A DNA stretch of 64,000 bases from NCBI RefSeq assembly GCF_027257175.1, contig NZ_JAPFGD010000002.1, forward strand, positions 248,001-312,000, given 5' to 3'. Below, one piece after another: positions 38,422 to 47,800 of this stretch (position 1 is its first letter; each line of letters opens with the position of its first letter). A model generated the notes under the pieces. That model saw only the letters and a list, made by a program, of their open reading frames with translations. It searched no databases and was not told the origin of the DNA. The stretch comes from Castellaniella sp. S9 (lineage in GTDB: Bacteria; Pseudomonadota; Gammaproteobacteria; Burkholderiales; Burkholderiaceae_B). A program made the position numbers and the translations under genes.

Positions 38422-38459
38422 AGTCCTAACAAATAATTTTTTAGTTGTTTTTTAGGACT
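38422..38459. promoter_or_regulatory. Inverted repeat AGTCCTAA…TTAGGACT in the hxlR/SnoaL-VOC divergent region
   Basis: Perfect 8-base arms at 38422-38429 and 38452-38459 enclose a 22-base AT-rich spacer. In a 145-base gap between divergent genes, one of which encodes a DNA-binding dimer, this is a plausible HxlR operator. Confidence 0.5.
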
Positions 38460-38547
38460 CAATGATTGTACAGTCCAGGTTTGGAAGGGCGTGTGCCCTG
38501 TCCGAGTCCGTGCCGGCCGTGGCGCGGCAAGCCCAAGGAGACCAAGG

Positions 38548-39474
38548 ATGCAGACGAATACCGGAGACGACACCGTCCGTACCGCATTGCGCGGCGTGCT
38601 GGACGATTGGATCGCCGCCTCGCAGCGGCGCGACCTGGAGGCGCTGATGGCGTGCTACGCGCCCGACGTGGTGGCTTACGATGCCATCCAGGCCTTGCGC
38701 TTCACCGGTCGGGACGCTTATCGAGAACATTGGCGCATGTGCCTGGACATGTGCCCGGCCGGCTTGAATTTCCGCTTCCAGGATCTGGAGATCAGCGGCG
38801 CGCCCGACATCGGCTATGCGCATGGGCTGGTGGGCTGCGGGGATGGAACGGGCGGCGGCGAATTCTGGAGCCGCATGAGCACCGGATTCCGGCGGCAGGG
38901 CGAACGCTGGCTGATCGCGCACGAGCATTTCTCGTTTCCCTTCGATGCGCAGACCGGCAAGGCGATGATGCACCTGCAGCCCGACGGCACCGCGCGGACG
39001 CGGCCCATCCCGCCCGATATGAACGCGGTGACGCCTCATCTCGTATGCAGGGATGCGCCCGGGGCGATCGAATTCTACAAACAGGCTTTCGAGGCGCGCG
39101 TGATGGCTCGCCTGGATAGTCCACAGGGCGGCCTGATGCACGCTTGCCTGCGGATCGGGGACTCGGCGGTGATGTTGATGGAGGAATCGTCCGCATGCCA
39201 GGCCGTCAGCCCCGTGACCCTGAAAGGCACGCCGGTGACGCTGCACCTGTATGTCGAGGATGCCGATGCGGTGTTCGCCCGTGCGCTGCAGGCGGGTGCC
39301 ACGGCGCTGATGCCGCCCGCCGACATGTTCTGGGGCGACCGCTACGGTGTGGTGGTCGATCCTTACGGGCATCAGTGGGCCATCGCCACGCACGTGCGCG
39401 ACATCACGCCCGAAGCGATCCGCGAGGCAGCCGCGGCCTTCGGCCAGCCGTCCCGTGACGGCGGCTTAGGGTGA
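38548..39474 (+). CDS. SnoaL-like domain fused to a VOC (glyoxalase/PhnB-like) domain
   Basis: This 308-residue protein has two domains. The N-terminal part (about 1-145) is a SnoaL/ketosteroid-isomerase-like NTF2 fold (VLDDWIAASQRRDLEALMACYAPDVVAYD, FSRMSTGFRRQGERWLIAHEHFS pattern). The C-terminal part (about 158-290) is a VOC domain (VTPHLVCRDAPGAIEFYKQAFEA, HLYVEDADAVFARALQAGA, DRYGVVVDPYGHQWAIA). The function may be detoxification or handling of a reactive metabolite. The ATG at 38548 follows AAGGAG and AAGG. Divergent from the HxlR regulator. Confidence 0.87.
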   Translation: MQTNTGDDTVRTALRGVLDDWIAASQRRDLEALMACYAPDVVAYDAIQALRFTGRDAYREHWRMCLDMCPAGLNFRFQDLEISGAPDIGYAHGLVGCGDGTGGGEFWSRMSTGFRRQGERWLIAHEHFSFPFDAQTGKAMMHLQPDGTARTRPIPPDMNAVTPHLVCRDAPGAIEFYKQAFEARVMARLDSPQGGLMHACLRIGDSAVMLMEESSACQAVSPVTLKGTPVTLHLYVEDADAVFARALQAGATALMPPADMFWGDRYGVVVDPYGHQWAIATHVRDITPEAIREAAAAFGQPSRDGGLG

Positions 39475-39481
39475 ACAGGCA

Positions 39482-39647
39482 CTAGTGTCCTGTCTGGTTA
39501 GTTTGGTTACTTAAATTCGGATGCATGGGCTTGTCAGGCAAGGCGCAAACCGCAGCGATAGCCGGTGCTATCGCGAGGATTTGCAACGCAGCATGGCGAG
39601 CCCAGGCGCCGAAGGTAAGGATCGGAATTAGCCAGACAGGACACTAG
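39482..39647. repeat. MITE-like element, copy 2 (inverted relative to copy 1)
   Basis: This 166-base element has terminal inverted repeats CTAGTGTCCTGTCTGG… at 39482-39504 and its complement at 39625-39647 (20 of 23 match). Reverse-complemented, the interior matches copy 1 (GTTGCAAATCCTCG, GATAGC-hairpin, CTTGCCTGACAAG, CCATGCATCCGAATTTAA). Its right end supplies the stop codon of folK. No coding capacity. Confidence 0.75.
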
Positions 39648-40144
39648 CGCAAGGGGCGTATCGCCTGATCGATGCAGCCGGCCAGCAGGTCCTCGAGGCG
39701 GCCTTGCGCGAGAATCAGGCCGGGCGCCAGGTCGGCCAGCGGACGCAGCACGAATGCGCGCTCGTGCATGCGCGGGTGCGGGACGATCAGCGTGGGTTCG
39801 TTGATGCGCCGGTCGCCGTACAGCAGCAAGTCCAGGTCCAGCGTGCGCGGCGCATTGCGGTAGGGGCGCTGGCGGCCGTGCTCCTGTTCGATGGCTTGCA
39901 GCAGGGTCAGCACGGCCTGGGGGGGCAGAGCGGTGCGCGCGTGGGCCACGGCGTTGATGTAGTCCGGTCCCGAGGAATCGACGGGTGCGCTGCGATACAG
40001 GGGCGAGAGGCGCAGGTTCAGGATGCCGGGGGTGCGCGCCAGCCTGTCGGCCGCATGCAGCAAGGTGTCGGCGGCCTCGCCCAGGTTGGCACCCAGGCCG
40101 ACGTAGAGATCGACGCCCGGCGCGACATCGGTCGGCTGGATCAT
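39644..40144 (-). CDS. folK: 2-amino-4-hydroxy-6-hydroxymethyldihydropteridine pyrophosphokinase
   Basis: This 166-residue folate-pathway kinase transfers pyrophosphate from ATP to the pterin. Motifs: VGLGANLGEA at the start, LYRSAPV, and the HPPK signature RTLDLDLLLYGDR followed by PHPRMHERAFVLRPL. It ends in TAG located inside the terminal repeat of the MITE-like element, so the insertion may have trimmed or changed the last residues. It is the last gene of the hda-HAD-pcnB-folK run. Confidence 0.95.
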   Translation of the reverse strand: MIQPTDVAPGVDLYVGLGANLGEAADTLLHAADRLARTPGILNLRLSPLYRSAPVDSSGPDYINAVAHARTALPPQAVLTLLQAIEQEHGRQRPYRNAPRTLDLDLLLYGDRRINEPTLIVPHPRMHERAFVLRPLADLAPGLILAQGRLEDLLAGCIDQAIRPLR

Positions 40145-40160
40145 GGGTGCGCCCGCGGCC

Positions 40161-41525
40161 TCAGGCCTGGGATTCGGACTGGCCGGCGCCTTCCGCGGCG
40201 CGGGGCCGGCGCTTGCGCCGCCGCCACGCAGGCGCGTTGCGTGCGCCGGTGTGGCCGGCCTGCCAGGTGTCGATCATCTGATTGCGGCGATCCTCGCTGC
40301 TGTTGGCCAGGTCCATCCACCATTGGGCCAGCACGCTGTCGACCTCGCGGGCCTCGGCGCGCAATTGCAGGAAATCCACGGCTGCGCGAAAGCGCGGCTG
40401 GTCCAGCAGCCGCCAGATCGAGCGCACAGTGGCGCGCTCGAAACGGGCCTGCATCAGCCAGATCTCGCGCATGTCGGATTGATAGCGGCGCTGGATGGCG
40501 AGCTTGTGCGTCTGGTCGTCGATCACCGAATCGGCGGCCTGGATCAAGGCTTCGGTGCGTTGCAGGCCGTCGTTGGCCAGGGCTTGCCAGCGTTGGTGCA
40601 CCAGGCGCCACAGCAGGGCCGCGAACAGGAAACTGGGACTGACCGGCTTGCCTGAACGCACGCGTGCATCGGTGCGCGACAGGGCGATCTCGACGAAGTC
40701 CTCGCCACCCTGTTCCTCGAAGATCCGGTCGATCAGCGGCATCAGGTTCTGTGTGAGTCCGGAGCGGCGCAGTTGCCGCAGGCAGTCCATGGCATGCCCG
40801 CAGGTCAGCAGCTTGAGCGTTTCGTCGAACAGGCGCGAGGCGGGCACGTGCTCGATCAGGCCGGCCAGCCGGGTGATGGGCTGCTCGGTCGGCGGATCGA
40901 TCCGCGCCCCGAGTTTCGCGGCAAAGCGCAAGGCGCGCAGCATGCGCACCGGATCCTCGCGATAGCGGGTCTCGGGGTCGCCGATCATGCGCACCACGCG
41001 GTTCTTGAGGTCGGCCACGCCCTGGTGGAAATCGATGACTTCCTCCTTGATCGGATCGTAGTACAGCGCGTTGATCGTGAAGTCGCGCCGCGCGGCGTCT
41101 TCTTCGTGGGTGCCGAACTCGTTGTCGCGCAGGATGCGGCCGTGCTCGTCGGTTTCCTGGTTGCCCGAGGAGGGCGCGCGGAATGTGGACGTCTCGATCA
41201 CCTCCTGGCCGAACACCACGTGGACGAGCTGAAAGCGGCGGCCGATGATGCGCGCGCGCCGGAACAGGGGCCGGATCTGGGCGGGCGTGGCGTTGGTGGC
41301 CACGTCGAAATCCTTGGGCGCGAGGCCGACGATCAGGTCGCGAACCGCGCCGCCGACGATGTAGGCGTCGAAGCCATGCTGATTGAGCACCTCGCAGACC
41401 TTGATGGCGTGCCGCGAGACCAGGCGCCGGTCGATGCCGTGTTTGTCGCGCGCCAGGCGCTCGGGCCCGTTGGGCGGCGCCGCGAGCAGGCGCGATACGA
41501 AATTCTTGATGGTCTGCTTGAGCAT
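40161..41525 (-). CDS. pcnB: Poly(A) polymerase I
   Basis: This 454-residue class II nucleotidyltransferase adds poly(A) tails that promote RNA decay. Motifs: VGGAVRDLIVGLAPKDFDVATNATP with the catalytic DxD, then the RRARIIGRRFQLVHV and RDFTINALYYD blocks. It starts with a possible membrane-binding helix MLKQTIKNFVSRLL, and the C-terminus is Arg-rich (WRRRKRRPRAA). A CCA-adding enzyme is the main alternative, but the Arg-rich tail and the position beside folK favour PcnB. The ATG at 41525 is preferred; longer readings overlap the HAD gene. Confidence 0.93.
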   Translation of the reverse strand: MLKQTIKNFVSRLLAAPPNGPERLARDKHGIDRRLVSRHAIKVCEVLNQHGFDAYIVGGAVRDLIVGLAPKDFDVATNATPAQIRPLFRRARIIGRRFQLVHVVFGQEVIETSTFRAPSSGNQETDEHGRILRDNEFGTHEEDAARRDFTINALYYDPIKEEVIDFHQGVADLKNRVVRMIGDPETRYREDPVRMLRALRFAAKLGARIDPPTEQPITRLAGLIEHVPASRLFDETLKLLTCGHAMDCLRQLRRSGLTQNLMPLIDRIFEEQGGEDFVEIALSRTDARVRSGKPVSPSFLFAALLWRLVHQRWQALANDGLQRTEALIQAADSVIDDQTHKLAIQRRYQSDMREIWLMQARFERATVRSIWRLLDQPRFRAAVDFLQLRAEAREVDSVLAQWWMDLANSSEDRRNQMIDTWQAGHTGARNAPAWRRRKRRPRAAEGAGQSESQA

Positions 41526-41538
41526 ATGGGCCGTTATT

Positions 41539-42246
41539 TTATGACTTTGCGTCCTGCATGTCCTCGAATAGGTCGAGTGTGCGCCAGCCCCGCTCGGCGG
41601 CCAGGGCGCGCAGGGCAATGCTGGGATTGGTCGCCACGGGGTGGCTCACCACCTCGAGCAGCGGCAGGTCGTTCATCGAATCGCTATAGAACCAGGTCTC
41701 GTCGAAGTCCTCGAGCTCGTGCCCGAGGCCGGCCAGCCACTGGCGCACCCGCAGCACCTTGCCCGCCTGGAAGCTGGGCGTGCCGTCGATCCGGCCGGTA
41801 TAGAGGCCCTGGGCATCGCGTTCGGGTACGGTGGCGATCAGATGAGGAATGTCCAGGGCGCGGGCAATGGGCGTGGTGACGAATTCGTTGGTGGCCGTGA
41901 CGATGGCGCACAGGGCGCCGGCGTCGCGGTGGCGCGCCACCAGGGCCTGCGCCGCGGGCAGGATGCCGGGGCGCACGACCTCGGCCATGTAGGCCTCGTG
42001 CCACAGGGCCAGTTCCTCGTGCTGCGCGAGCTTGAGCAGGCCCAGCATGAAATCGGCGGCCTCCTGGGCGCTGAGGGTGCCTTCGTTGTATCGGCGCATC
42101 AGGTCGTCGTTGCGCCGGCGCGCGGCATCGGGGTCCCCGGCGCGGCCGGTGCGGGCCAGGAAGTCGGCCCATTGATAATCGCTGTCGAAGGGCAGCAGGG
42201 TGTGGTCCAGGTCGAACAGGGCCAGGGTTTGGGGCGTCGTGGTCAT
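41539..42246 (-). CDS. HAD-superfamily IB hydrolase (SerB-like phosphatase)
   Basis: This 235-residue protein has HAD motif I FDLDHTLLPFDSD (nucleophile Asp in DxDxT), motif II around IVTATNEFVTTP, the conserved Lys in FQAGKVLRVR, and motif III YSDSMNDLPLL. This is the TIGR01490/SerB-like group; histidinol-phosphate or phosphoserine phosphatase activity is possible. The ATG overlaps the hda stop (ATGA), so translation is coupled. Placement between hda and pcnB is, as I recall, conserved in many betaproteobacteria. Confidence 0.9.
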   Translation of the reverse strand: MTTTPQTLALFDLDHTLLPFDSDYQWADFLARTGRAGDPDAARRRNDDLMRRYNEGTLSAQEAADFMLGLLKLAQHEELALWHEAYMAEVVRPGILPAAQALVARHRDAGALCAIVTATNEFVTTPIARALDIPHLIATVPERDAQGLYTGRIDGTPSFQAGKVLRVRQWLAGLGHELEDFDETWFYSDSMNDLPLLEVVSHPVATNPSIALRALAAERGWRTLDLFEDMQDAKS

Positions 42247-42944
42247 GGCGTCCTCGGGGTGGTCTGCGCGTCGGCGAGCAAATCCTTGAGCAGGGGCAGG
42301 GTGATGGGGCGGTGGCGCGCCAGCGAATAGCGGTCCAGCGCATCGATGAGAGCAGTCAGCCTGCCCATGTCGCGGTCGTAATGGGTCAGGATCCAGCCCA
42401 GGACGTCGTCGCCCAGACGCAGGCCGCGCGCCTGGGCGCGCTCGCGCAGGGCCGCCGCGCGGTCCTGATCCGACAGTTGCTCCAGGCGGTAGACCAGGTC
42501 CCAGCCCAGGCGGGTGCGCAGGTCCTCGCGCAGGGCCATGGCCATGGGGGCACGGTCGCCCGCCAGCAACAGGGCAAAGGCCTCCGGCGTCCCCGCTGCG
42601 GTGCGCCAGCGATTGTACAGGGCAAACAGCGCCGCCTGCGCATCCGGGTCCAGATCGCCGACATCGTCGATCGCCACCAGCGAGAGCCGGCGATCCTCGT
42701 CGGTGGCCAGGTCGCGCAACCGGCCCGCCGGCGTGTCTGCGGCCATGTACGGCGCCTCGTGCGCCTGCGCGCTGGCGCGCAGCAGGTGGCTGCGGCCCGA
42801 ACCCGCGCCGCCCCACAGGTACAGGGCGCGCCCCGGTGCGAGCTCGCGCACGGCCCGCAGGGTCGCTTGATTGTCCCCGATCACGAAACCGTCCAGGGTG
42901 GGTGGCGACGCCGGCAGGATGTCCAGTAGCAGTTGCTGCGTCAT
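42243..42944 (-). CDS. hda: DnaA regulatory inactivator Hda
   Basis: This 233-residue DnaA-like AAA+ protein promotes hydrolysis of DnaA-ATP with the beta clamp. At the N-terminus, QQLLLDIL resembles the clamp-binding QL(S/P)LDL motif. The nucleotide site GGAGSGRSHLL lacks the Walker A Lys (Arg instead), as in Hda. Walker B is LVAIDDVGDL, and DLRTRLGWDLVYRLEQL is the sensor region. The ATG at 42944 puts the clamp motif at residues 3-9. Divergent from purM with a 79-base gap. Confidence 0.92.
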   Translation of the reverse strand: MTQQLLLDILPASPPTLDGFVIGDNQATLRAVRELAPGRALYLWGGAGSGRSHLLRASAQAHEAPYMAADTPAGRLRDLATDEDRRLSLVAIDDVGDLDPDAQAALFALYNRWRTAAGTPEAFALLLAGDRAPMAMALREDLRTRLGWDLVYRLEQLSDQDRAAALRERAQARGLRLGDDVLGWILTHYDRDMGRLTALIDALDRYSLARHRPITLPLLKDLLADAQTTPRTP

Positions 42945-43023
42945 GCCAGAAGGAAGTTCATCGTAAAATCGAGGCTTCTCAGTGTTCGAACACGCAATTC
43001 TTGCACATCTGGCGGCTTTTCTC

Positions 43024-44073
43024 ATGAATGATCAACCTGCAGCTTCCATGACCTACCGCGATGCCGGGGTCGACATCGATGCCGGCGACGCCCTGGTCGA
43101 CCGGATCAAGCCGCTGGCCGCCCGGACCATGCGCCCGGGCGTCATGGCGGGCATCGGCGGCTTCGGCGCGCTGTTCGAGCTGCCGACGCACCTGCGCCAG
43201 CCCGTGCTGGTGTCGGGCACCGACGGCGTGGGCACCAAGCTGCGCCTGGCCTTCGAGTGGCAGCGTCACGACACCGTGGGCATCGACCTGGTGGCAATGA
43301 GCGTCAACGACATCCTCGTCCAGGGTGCCGAGCCGCTGTATTTCCTGGACTATTTCGCCTGCGGAAAACTGTCGGTGGACACGGCGGCGCAGGTCGTGGG
43401 CGGCATCGCGCGCGGCTGCGAACTGGCAGGCTGCGCGCTGATCGGCGGTGAGACCGCCGAGATGCCTGGCATGTACCCCGAGGGCGAGTACGACCTCGCC
43501 GGCTTTGCCGTCGGCGCGGTCGAGAAATCCCAGATCATCGACGGCGCCGGCATCCAGGCGGGCGACACCGTGCTGGGCCTGGCCTCCAGCGGCGCGCATT
43601 CCAACGGCTATTCCCTGCTGCGCAAGATCCTGCAGCATGCGGACGCGCGCCCGGACCAGGATATGGGCGGCCGCCCGCTGGCCGACGTGGTCATGGAGCC
43701 CACCCGCATCTACGTCAAGTCGGTGCTGGCCGCGCTGGCCGCCCATCGGCCCGCCATCAAGGGCCTGGCCCACATCACCGGCGGCGGCCTGCTGGAAAAT
43801 GTGCCGCGCATCCTGCGCGCCGGCCTGGCGGCCGAGCTGCATCGCGACGCCTGGACCCTGCCTGCGCTGTTTGCCTGGCTGCAGCGCGAGGGCGGCGTCG
43901 CCGACCATGAAATGGCGCGCGTATTCAACTGCGGCATCGGCATGGTGCTGGTGGTCGATCCGGCACAGGCCGACGCCGTGAGCGCCACTTTGCGGGCCCA
44001 GGGCGAAACGGTGTATGCACTGGGCGCCGTCGTCGAGCAGGCGGCGGGCGCGCCCCAGGCCGCCGTGATCTGA
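43024..44073 (+). CDS. purM: Phosphoribosylformylglycinamidine cyclo-ligase (AIR synthetase)
   Basis: This 349-residue purine-pathway enzyme cyclises FGAM to AIR with ATP. Motifs: [20 protein letters not shown], the [15 protein letters not shown] loop, [41 protein letters not shown]. Length matches E. coli PurM (345). The ATG at 43024 gives the family start. The gene is divergent from hda and convergent with miaA, with only 11 bases between stops. Confidence 0.96.
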   Translation: MNDQPAASMTYRDAGVDIDAGDALVDRIKPLAARTMRPGVMAGIGGFGALFELPTHLRQPVLVSGTDGVGTKLRLAFEWQRHDTVGIDLVAMSVNDILVQGAEPLYFLDYFACGKLSVDTAAQVVGGIARGCELAGCALIGGETAEMPGMYPEGEYDLAGFAVGAVEKSQIIDGAGIQAGDTVLGLASSGAHSNGYSLLRKILQHADARPDQDMGGRPLADVVMEPTRIYVKSVLAALAAHRPAIKGLAHITGGGLLENVPRILRAGLAAELHRDAWTLPALFAWLQREGGVADHEMARVFNCGIGMVLVVDPAQADAVSATLRAQGETVYALGAVVEQAAGAPQAAVI

Positions 44074-44084
44074 AATGCCGGTCG

Positions 44085-45143
44085 CTACGCCGGGTCGGGC
44101 CGCGACGGGCCCCGGCCGGGTGACGACCGGCGTTCGGCGCACACCCGCGCAAAGGCGTCCACCACGCGTTCCGCGGCGTCCGCGGCATCGCACGGGGTCG
44201 CCAGGCGTCCAGGCAAGCCGCGCAGCCAGGTGATCTGGCGCTTGGCCAGTTGGCGCGTGGCGGCAACGGCCCGTTCGATCGCCTGTTCCTGCGTGCATTC
44301 CCCGTCCAGAAAGTCCCAGACCTGCCGGTAGCCCACGCAGCGGATCGAAGGCAGGCCCGGATGCAGGTCGCCGCGCGCATGCAGGGCGCGCACCTCGTCC
44401 ACCAGGCCGGCCTCGATCATGGCGCCGTAGCGCCGCGCGATGCGGGCATGCAGCCAGGCGCGGTCCGTGGGTTCCAGGCTGAGGGTGACGTGCCGCCAGC
44501 CGGGCAGCGGCGGGTCCGGCGTCTCGCGCAGCCATTGGCTCATGCTGCGCCCGCTGCCGCGCCAGATCTCGAGCGCCCGCTGCAGCCGCTGGCTGTCGTT
44601 GGGGGCCAGGCGGGCCGCGGTTTGCGGGTCGACGCGCGCCAGTTCGGCATGCAGGGCGGGCCAGCCCCGGGCCTGGGCCTCCGCGTCGATGGTCCGGCGC
44701 AGCGCCGGGTCGGCCTGCGGCAGCGCGTGCAAGCCCTCGCGCAGCGCCTTGTAGTAGAGCATGGTGCCGCCACACAACAATGGAATGCGCCCCCGTGCCC
44801 GGATCTCGCGCGCCAGCGAGCCGGCGTCCTCCGCGAACTCCGCCGCCGAATAGGCCTGGGCCGGATCGCGGATGTCGATGAGGTGGTGCGGGATCCGCGC
44901 CCGTTCGGACGGCGACGGTTTGGCGGTGCCGATGTCCATGCCGCGATAGATGGTGGCCGAATCCATCGCAATGATCTCGATGGGCCAGCGCTGCGCCAGC
45001 GCGAGAGCCGCGGCGGACTTGCCCGACGCCGTCGGCCCGGCCAGGCAGATCAGCGTGGGAGCGGCGGGGTCGGCATCGTCGGAGTCCGGCGCCGCGCTTC
45101 CTGGAAATGCGCCCCGAACGGCCTGGGCGGACTGCCGCGTCAT
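44085..45143 (-). CDS. miaA: tRNA dimethylallyltransferase
   Basis: This 352-residue enzyme transfers the dimethylallyl group to A37 of tRNAs reading UNN codons. Motifs: P-loop [60 protein letters not shown] and [14 protein letters not shown]. It carries about 30 extra N-terminal residues of low complexity before the P-loop. The ATG at 45143 overlaps the mutL stop (ATGA), the usual mutL-miaA arrangement. Confidence 0.95.
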   Translation of the reverse strand: MTRQSAQAVRGAFPGSAAPDSDDADPAAPTLICLAGPTASGKSAAALALAQRWPIEIIAMDSATIYRGMDIGTAKPSPSERARIPHHLIDIRDPAQAYSAAEFAEDAGSLAREIRARGRIPLLCGGTMLYYKALREGLHALPQADPALRRTIDAEAQARGWPALHAELARVDPQTAARLAPNDSQRLQRALEIWRGSGRSMSQWLRETPDPPLPGWRHVTLSLEPTDRAWLHARIARRYGAMIEAGLVDEVRALHARGDLHPGLPSIRCVGYRQVWDFLDGECTQEQAIERAVAATRQLAKRQITWLRGLPGRLATPCDAADAAERVVDAFARVCAERRSSPGRGPSRPDPA

Positions 45144-47029
45144 TGGCCGCGCATGAACAGCTTGTCCAGGTCGCCCATGCTCCATTGAAACCAGGTGGGC
45201 CGCCCGTGGTTGCACTGGTCGGCGCGTTCGGTGCGCTCCATCTGGCGCAGCAGGGCGTTCATCTCGTCGATGCCCAGGCGCCGGTTGGCGCGCACGGCGC
45301 CGTGGCACGCCATGGTGGACAGCAGCTCGTTGCGTTGTTCGGTCAGGCGGGCCGAATGGCCGATGCGTTCGAGATCGGCCAGGACGCCGCGTGCCAGCGC
45401 CTCGATGTCGCCTTGCGCCAGGAGGGCGGGCACCGCCCGCACCGCCAGAGAGGCCGGGCCGGTCGGACGGATGCGCAGCCCCAGGGCGTCGAGGGTGTCC
45501 TGCTCGGCCTCGGCCAGCGCCATCTCGGTGGGGCTGGCGCTGAACACCACGGGGACCAGCAGTTCTTGTGCGGGCAGCGGCGCGCCGTCCATCGCCTGCT
45601 TCAGGGCTTCGTAGACGACCCGTTCGTGCGCCGCGTGCATGTCCACCAGGATCAGGCCCCGGGCATTCTGCGCGAGGATGTAGATGCCGTGCAGCTGGCC
45701 CAGCGCCATGCCCAGCGGCAGTTCGCCGGGGTCGGGTGCCGCCGCCTGCGGCGCCGGATGCGGGGCTGCTGTGGGCGGCTCGGCATCCAGCGGGCGGTAG
45801 AGGCGACGCCAATCGACGGCGGCTGCCGGCTCGTTCAGGCTGAAGCGCTGCTGGCCCCAGGGCGGGGCGGCTGACGGGGAACTGGCGGGCGGGCGGGCGG
45901 CGGGCGCGCCGGCCGCGGCCCCTGTCCATTCCGAGGTCCGGTCCGGGTCTGCAGCGCGCCAGGCGGGATCGCCGCCCGTGGGTGCCGGCGGGGCCTGCGC
46001 CGCGCCGGGGCCGGCGGCGCCGCCGTGCTGCGCCAGCGCCTGGCCGAGGGCCTGCGCGACGTACCGGTGGACGGCACCGCTGTCGCGGAAGCGCACCTCG
46101 TGCTTGGCCGGGTGCACGTTCACGTCCACCGTGGCCGGGTCCAGGGTCAGGAACAGCACGTAGGCGGGCTGGCGGTCGCCGTGCAGCACGTCGGCGTAGG
46201 CCTGGCGCACGGCGTGCGAGACGGTGCGGTCGCGCACGTAGCGGCCGTTCACGTACAGGTACTGGCGGTCGGCCCGGTTGCGGGCGAAGGTCGGCCGGGT
46301 GATGCGGCCCCCGAGGGCGATCAAGCCCTGGACGGCCGACACCGGCAGGCTTTGCTCGTCGAATGCCTCGCCCAGCACGTCGCGGATCCGGTTTTCGGGG
46401 GTGCTGGGGGGCCAGTTGCGCTGCGGCTTGTCGTTATGGAACACCCGGATGGCCACCTCGGGGTGGGCGAGCGCGATGCGTTCGACGGCCTCGATGCAGT
46501 GCGCGTATTCGGTGGCCTCCGTGCGCAGGAATTTGCGGCGGGCCGGAATGTGATCGAACAGCTGGCGCACCTCGACGCGCGTCCCGACCGGGCCGGCGGC
46601 GGCTTCCGGTGTCGTCGATTCGGCCGTGATCCGCCAGGCCTGGGTGTCGCCCGCGGTGCGCGAGGTGAGGGCCAGGCGCGCGACCGAGGCGATCGAGGCC
46701 AGCGCCTCGCCGCGGAATCCCATGGAGGCGACCGATTCCAGTTCCGCCAGTGAGCGGACCTTGCTGGTCGCGTGCCGCTGCAGGGCCAGCGGCAGTTCGG
46801 CGGGCGGGATGCCTGAGCCGTCGTCGCTGACCAGGATGCGGCGGATGCCGCCGCCGTCGAGGCGAACCTCGATGGCCCGCGCGCCGGCGTCCAAAGCGTT
46901 CTCCAGCAGTTCCTTCAGGACCGATGCCGGGCGCTCGATCACCTCGCCCGCGGCGATCTGGCTGATCAGGGTGTCGGGCAGGGGAGAGATCGAACGGCGG
47001 TCGGACATCGGGACGAGCAGCGAGGGCAT
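45140..47029 (-). CDS. mutL: DNA mismatch repair protein MutL
   Basis: This 629-residue GHKL ATPase couples MutS recognition to strand nicking and removal. N-terminal motifs: [51 protein letters not shown] Pro/Ala-rich linker (about 340-430) precedes the C-terminal dimerisation domain. No DQHAxxE endonuclease motif is seen ([12 protein letters not shown] instead), as is normal for gamma/beta MutL that rely on MutH-like or other nickases. An alternative start is the Met seven residues in (47008). Translationally coupled to miaA. Confidence 0.95.
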   Translation of the reverse strand: MPSLLVPMSDRRSISPLPDTLISQIAAGEVIERPASVLKELLENALDAGARAIEVRLDGGGIRRILVSDDGSGIPPAELPLALQRHATSKVRSLAELESVASMGFRGEALASIASVARLALTSRTAGDTQAWRITAESTTPEAAAGPVGTRVEVRQLFDHIPARRKFLRTEATEYAHCIEAVERIALAHPEVAIRVFHNDKPQRNWPPSTPENRIRDVLGEAFDEQSLPVSAVQGLIALGGRITRPTFARNRADRQYLYVNGRYVRDRTVSHAVRQAYADVLHGDRQPAYVLFLTLDPATVDVNVHPAKHEVRFRDSGAVHRYVAQALGQALAQHGGAAGPGAAQAPPAPTGGDPAWRAADPDRTSEWTGAAAGAPAARPPASSPSAAPPWGQQRFSLNEPAAAVDWRRLYRPLDAEPPTAAPHPAPQAAAPDPGELPLGMALGQLHGIYILAQNARGLILVDMHAAHERVVYEALKQAMDGAPLPAQELLVPVVFSASPTEMALAEAEQDTLDALGLRIRPTGPASLAVRAVPALLAQGDIEALARGVLADLERIGHSARLTEQRNELLSTMACHGAVRANRRLGIDEMNALLRQMERTERADQCNHGRPTWFQWSMGDLDKLFMRGQ

Positions 47030-47137
47030 GACGATCCAGCCAGTTTAAACGGTTTATGATTCTGGATCGAAAATCCCCCGCAAATCCGCAGCGCCTGCCT
47101 GTCGCTCGACTTGTTCAGAGGGACACCAAAGGACAAC

Positions 47138-47779
47138 ATGGCGGAATGCTTTCATCTGATCCTGCACATCGACCAGTCGCTGGGCTTCTGGGTCGTGCAA
47201 TATGGGTCCTGGATCTACCTGATCCTGGCGCTGATCATCTTTGGCGAGACCGGCTTGGTGATCCTGCCGTTCCTGCCGGGCGATTCGCTGCTGTTCATCG
47301 CGGGGGCCTTCGGCGCCTCGGGCCAGCTGGATCCCGTCCTGCTGGGCGCGATCCTGCTGGCCGCCGCAGTCTTGGGCAATACCGTCAATTACGCCGTCGG
47401 GCGTGCCATCGGGCCCAAGGTCTTCGAGAAGGACTACCGTTTCCTCGATCGCAAGGCGCTGCTGAAGACCCACGCATTCTATGAAAAGCATGGCGGCAAG
47501 ACCATCGTGCTGTCGCGCTTCCTGCCTCTGTTCCGGACCTTCGCGCCCTTTGTCGCCGGCGTGGCCGCGATGAATGCCCTACGCTTCCAGTTCTACAACA
47601 TGATCGGGGCCGCGGCCTGGATCGCCGGTCTGATCGCTCTAGGCTATTTTTTCGGCCATGTGCCCTTCATCAAGGATCACCTCAACACTATCGTGCTGAT
47701 CGGTGTGAGCGCCGCCGCGGTGCCGGCGGCGCTGGGGCTGCTGTGGAAGCTCCTGCGCCGGCGGCCGGCTGATCGATAA
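47138..47779 (+). CDS. DedA-family membrane protein
   Basis: This 213-residue inner-membrane protein carries the DedA/SNARE-associated motif FxGETGLVILPFLPGD. It has the Gly-rich helix region LGNTVNYAVGRAIGPKVF and the conserved KHGGKTIVLSRFLPLFRTFAPFVAG. Five or six membrane segments are visible. DedA proteins scramble or flip lipids such as undecaprenyl phosphate and affect membrane potential. The ATG at 47138 follows AAAGGA. Divergent from mutL, convergent with amiC. Confidence 0.92.
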   Translation: MAECFHLILHIDQSLGFWVVQYGSWIYLILALIIFGETGLVILPFLPGDSLLFIAGAFGASGQLDPVLLGAILLAAAVLGNTVNYAVGRAIGPKVFEKDYRFLDRKALLKTHAFYEKHGGKTIVLSRFLPLFRTFAPFVAGVAAMNALRFQFYNMIGAAAWIAGLIALGYFFGHVPFIKDHLNTIVLIGVSAAAVPAALGLLWKLLRRRPADR

Positions 47780-47800
47780 TCCCCCTGCCTGCGGCGCGCT

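Noticed and set aside
37055-39647. Paired repeats interpreted as a CRISPR array
   Set aside because: There are only two copies in inverted orientation with a 2.3 kb gene cassette between, each with terminal inverted repeats; no spacer pattern exists.
44085-45929. Extended 614-codon reading of miaA
   Set aside because: The extra N-terminal part is antisense-like low-complexity sequence that overlaps mutL in another frame; ATG 45143 with an ATGA overlap is the natural start.
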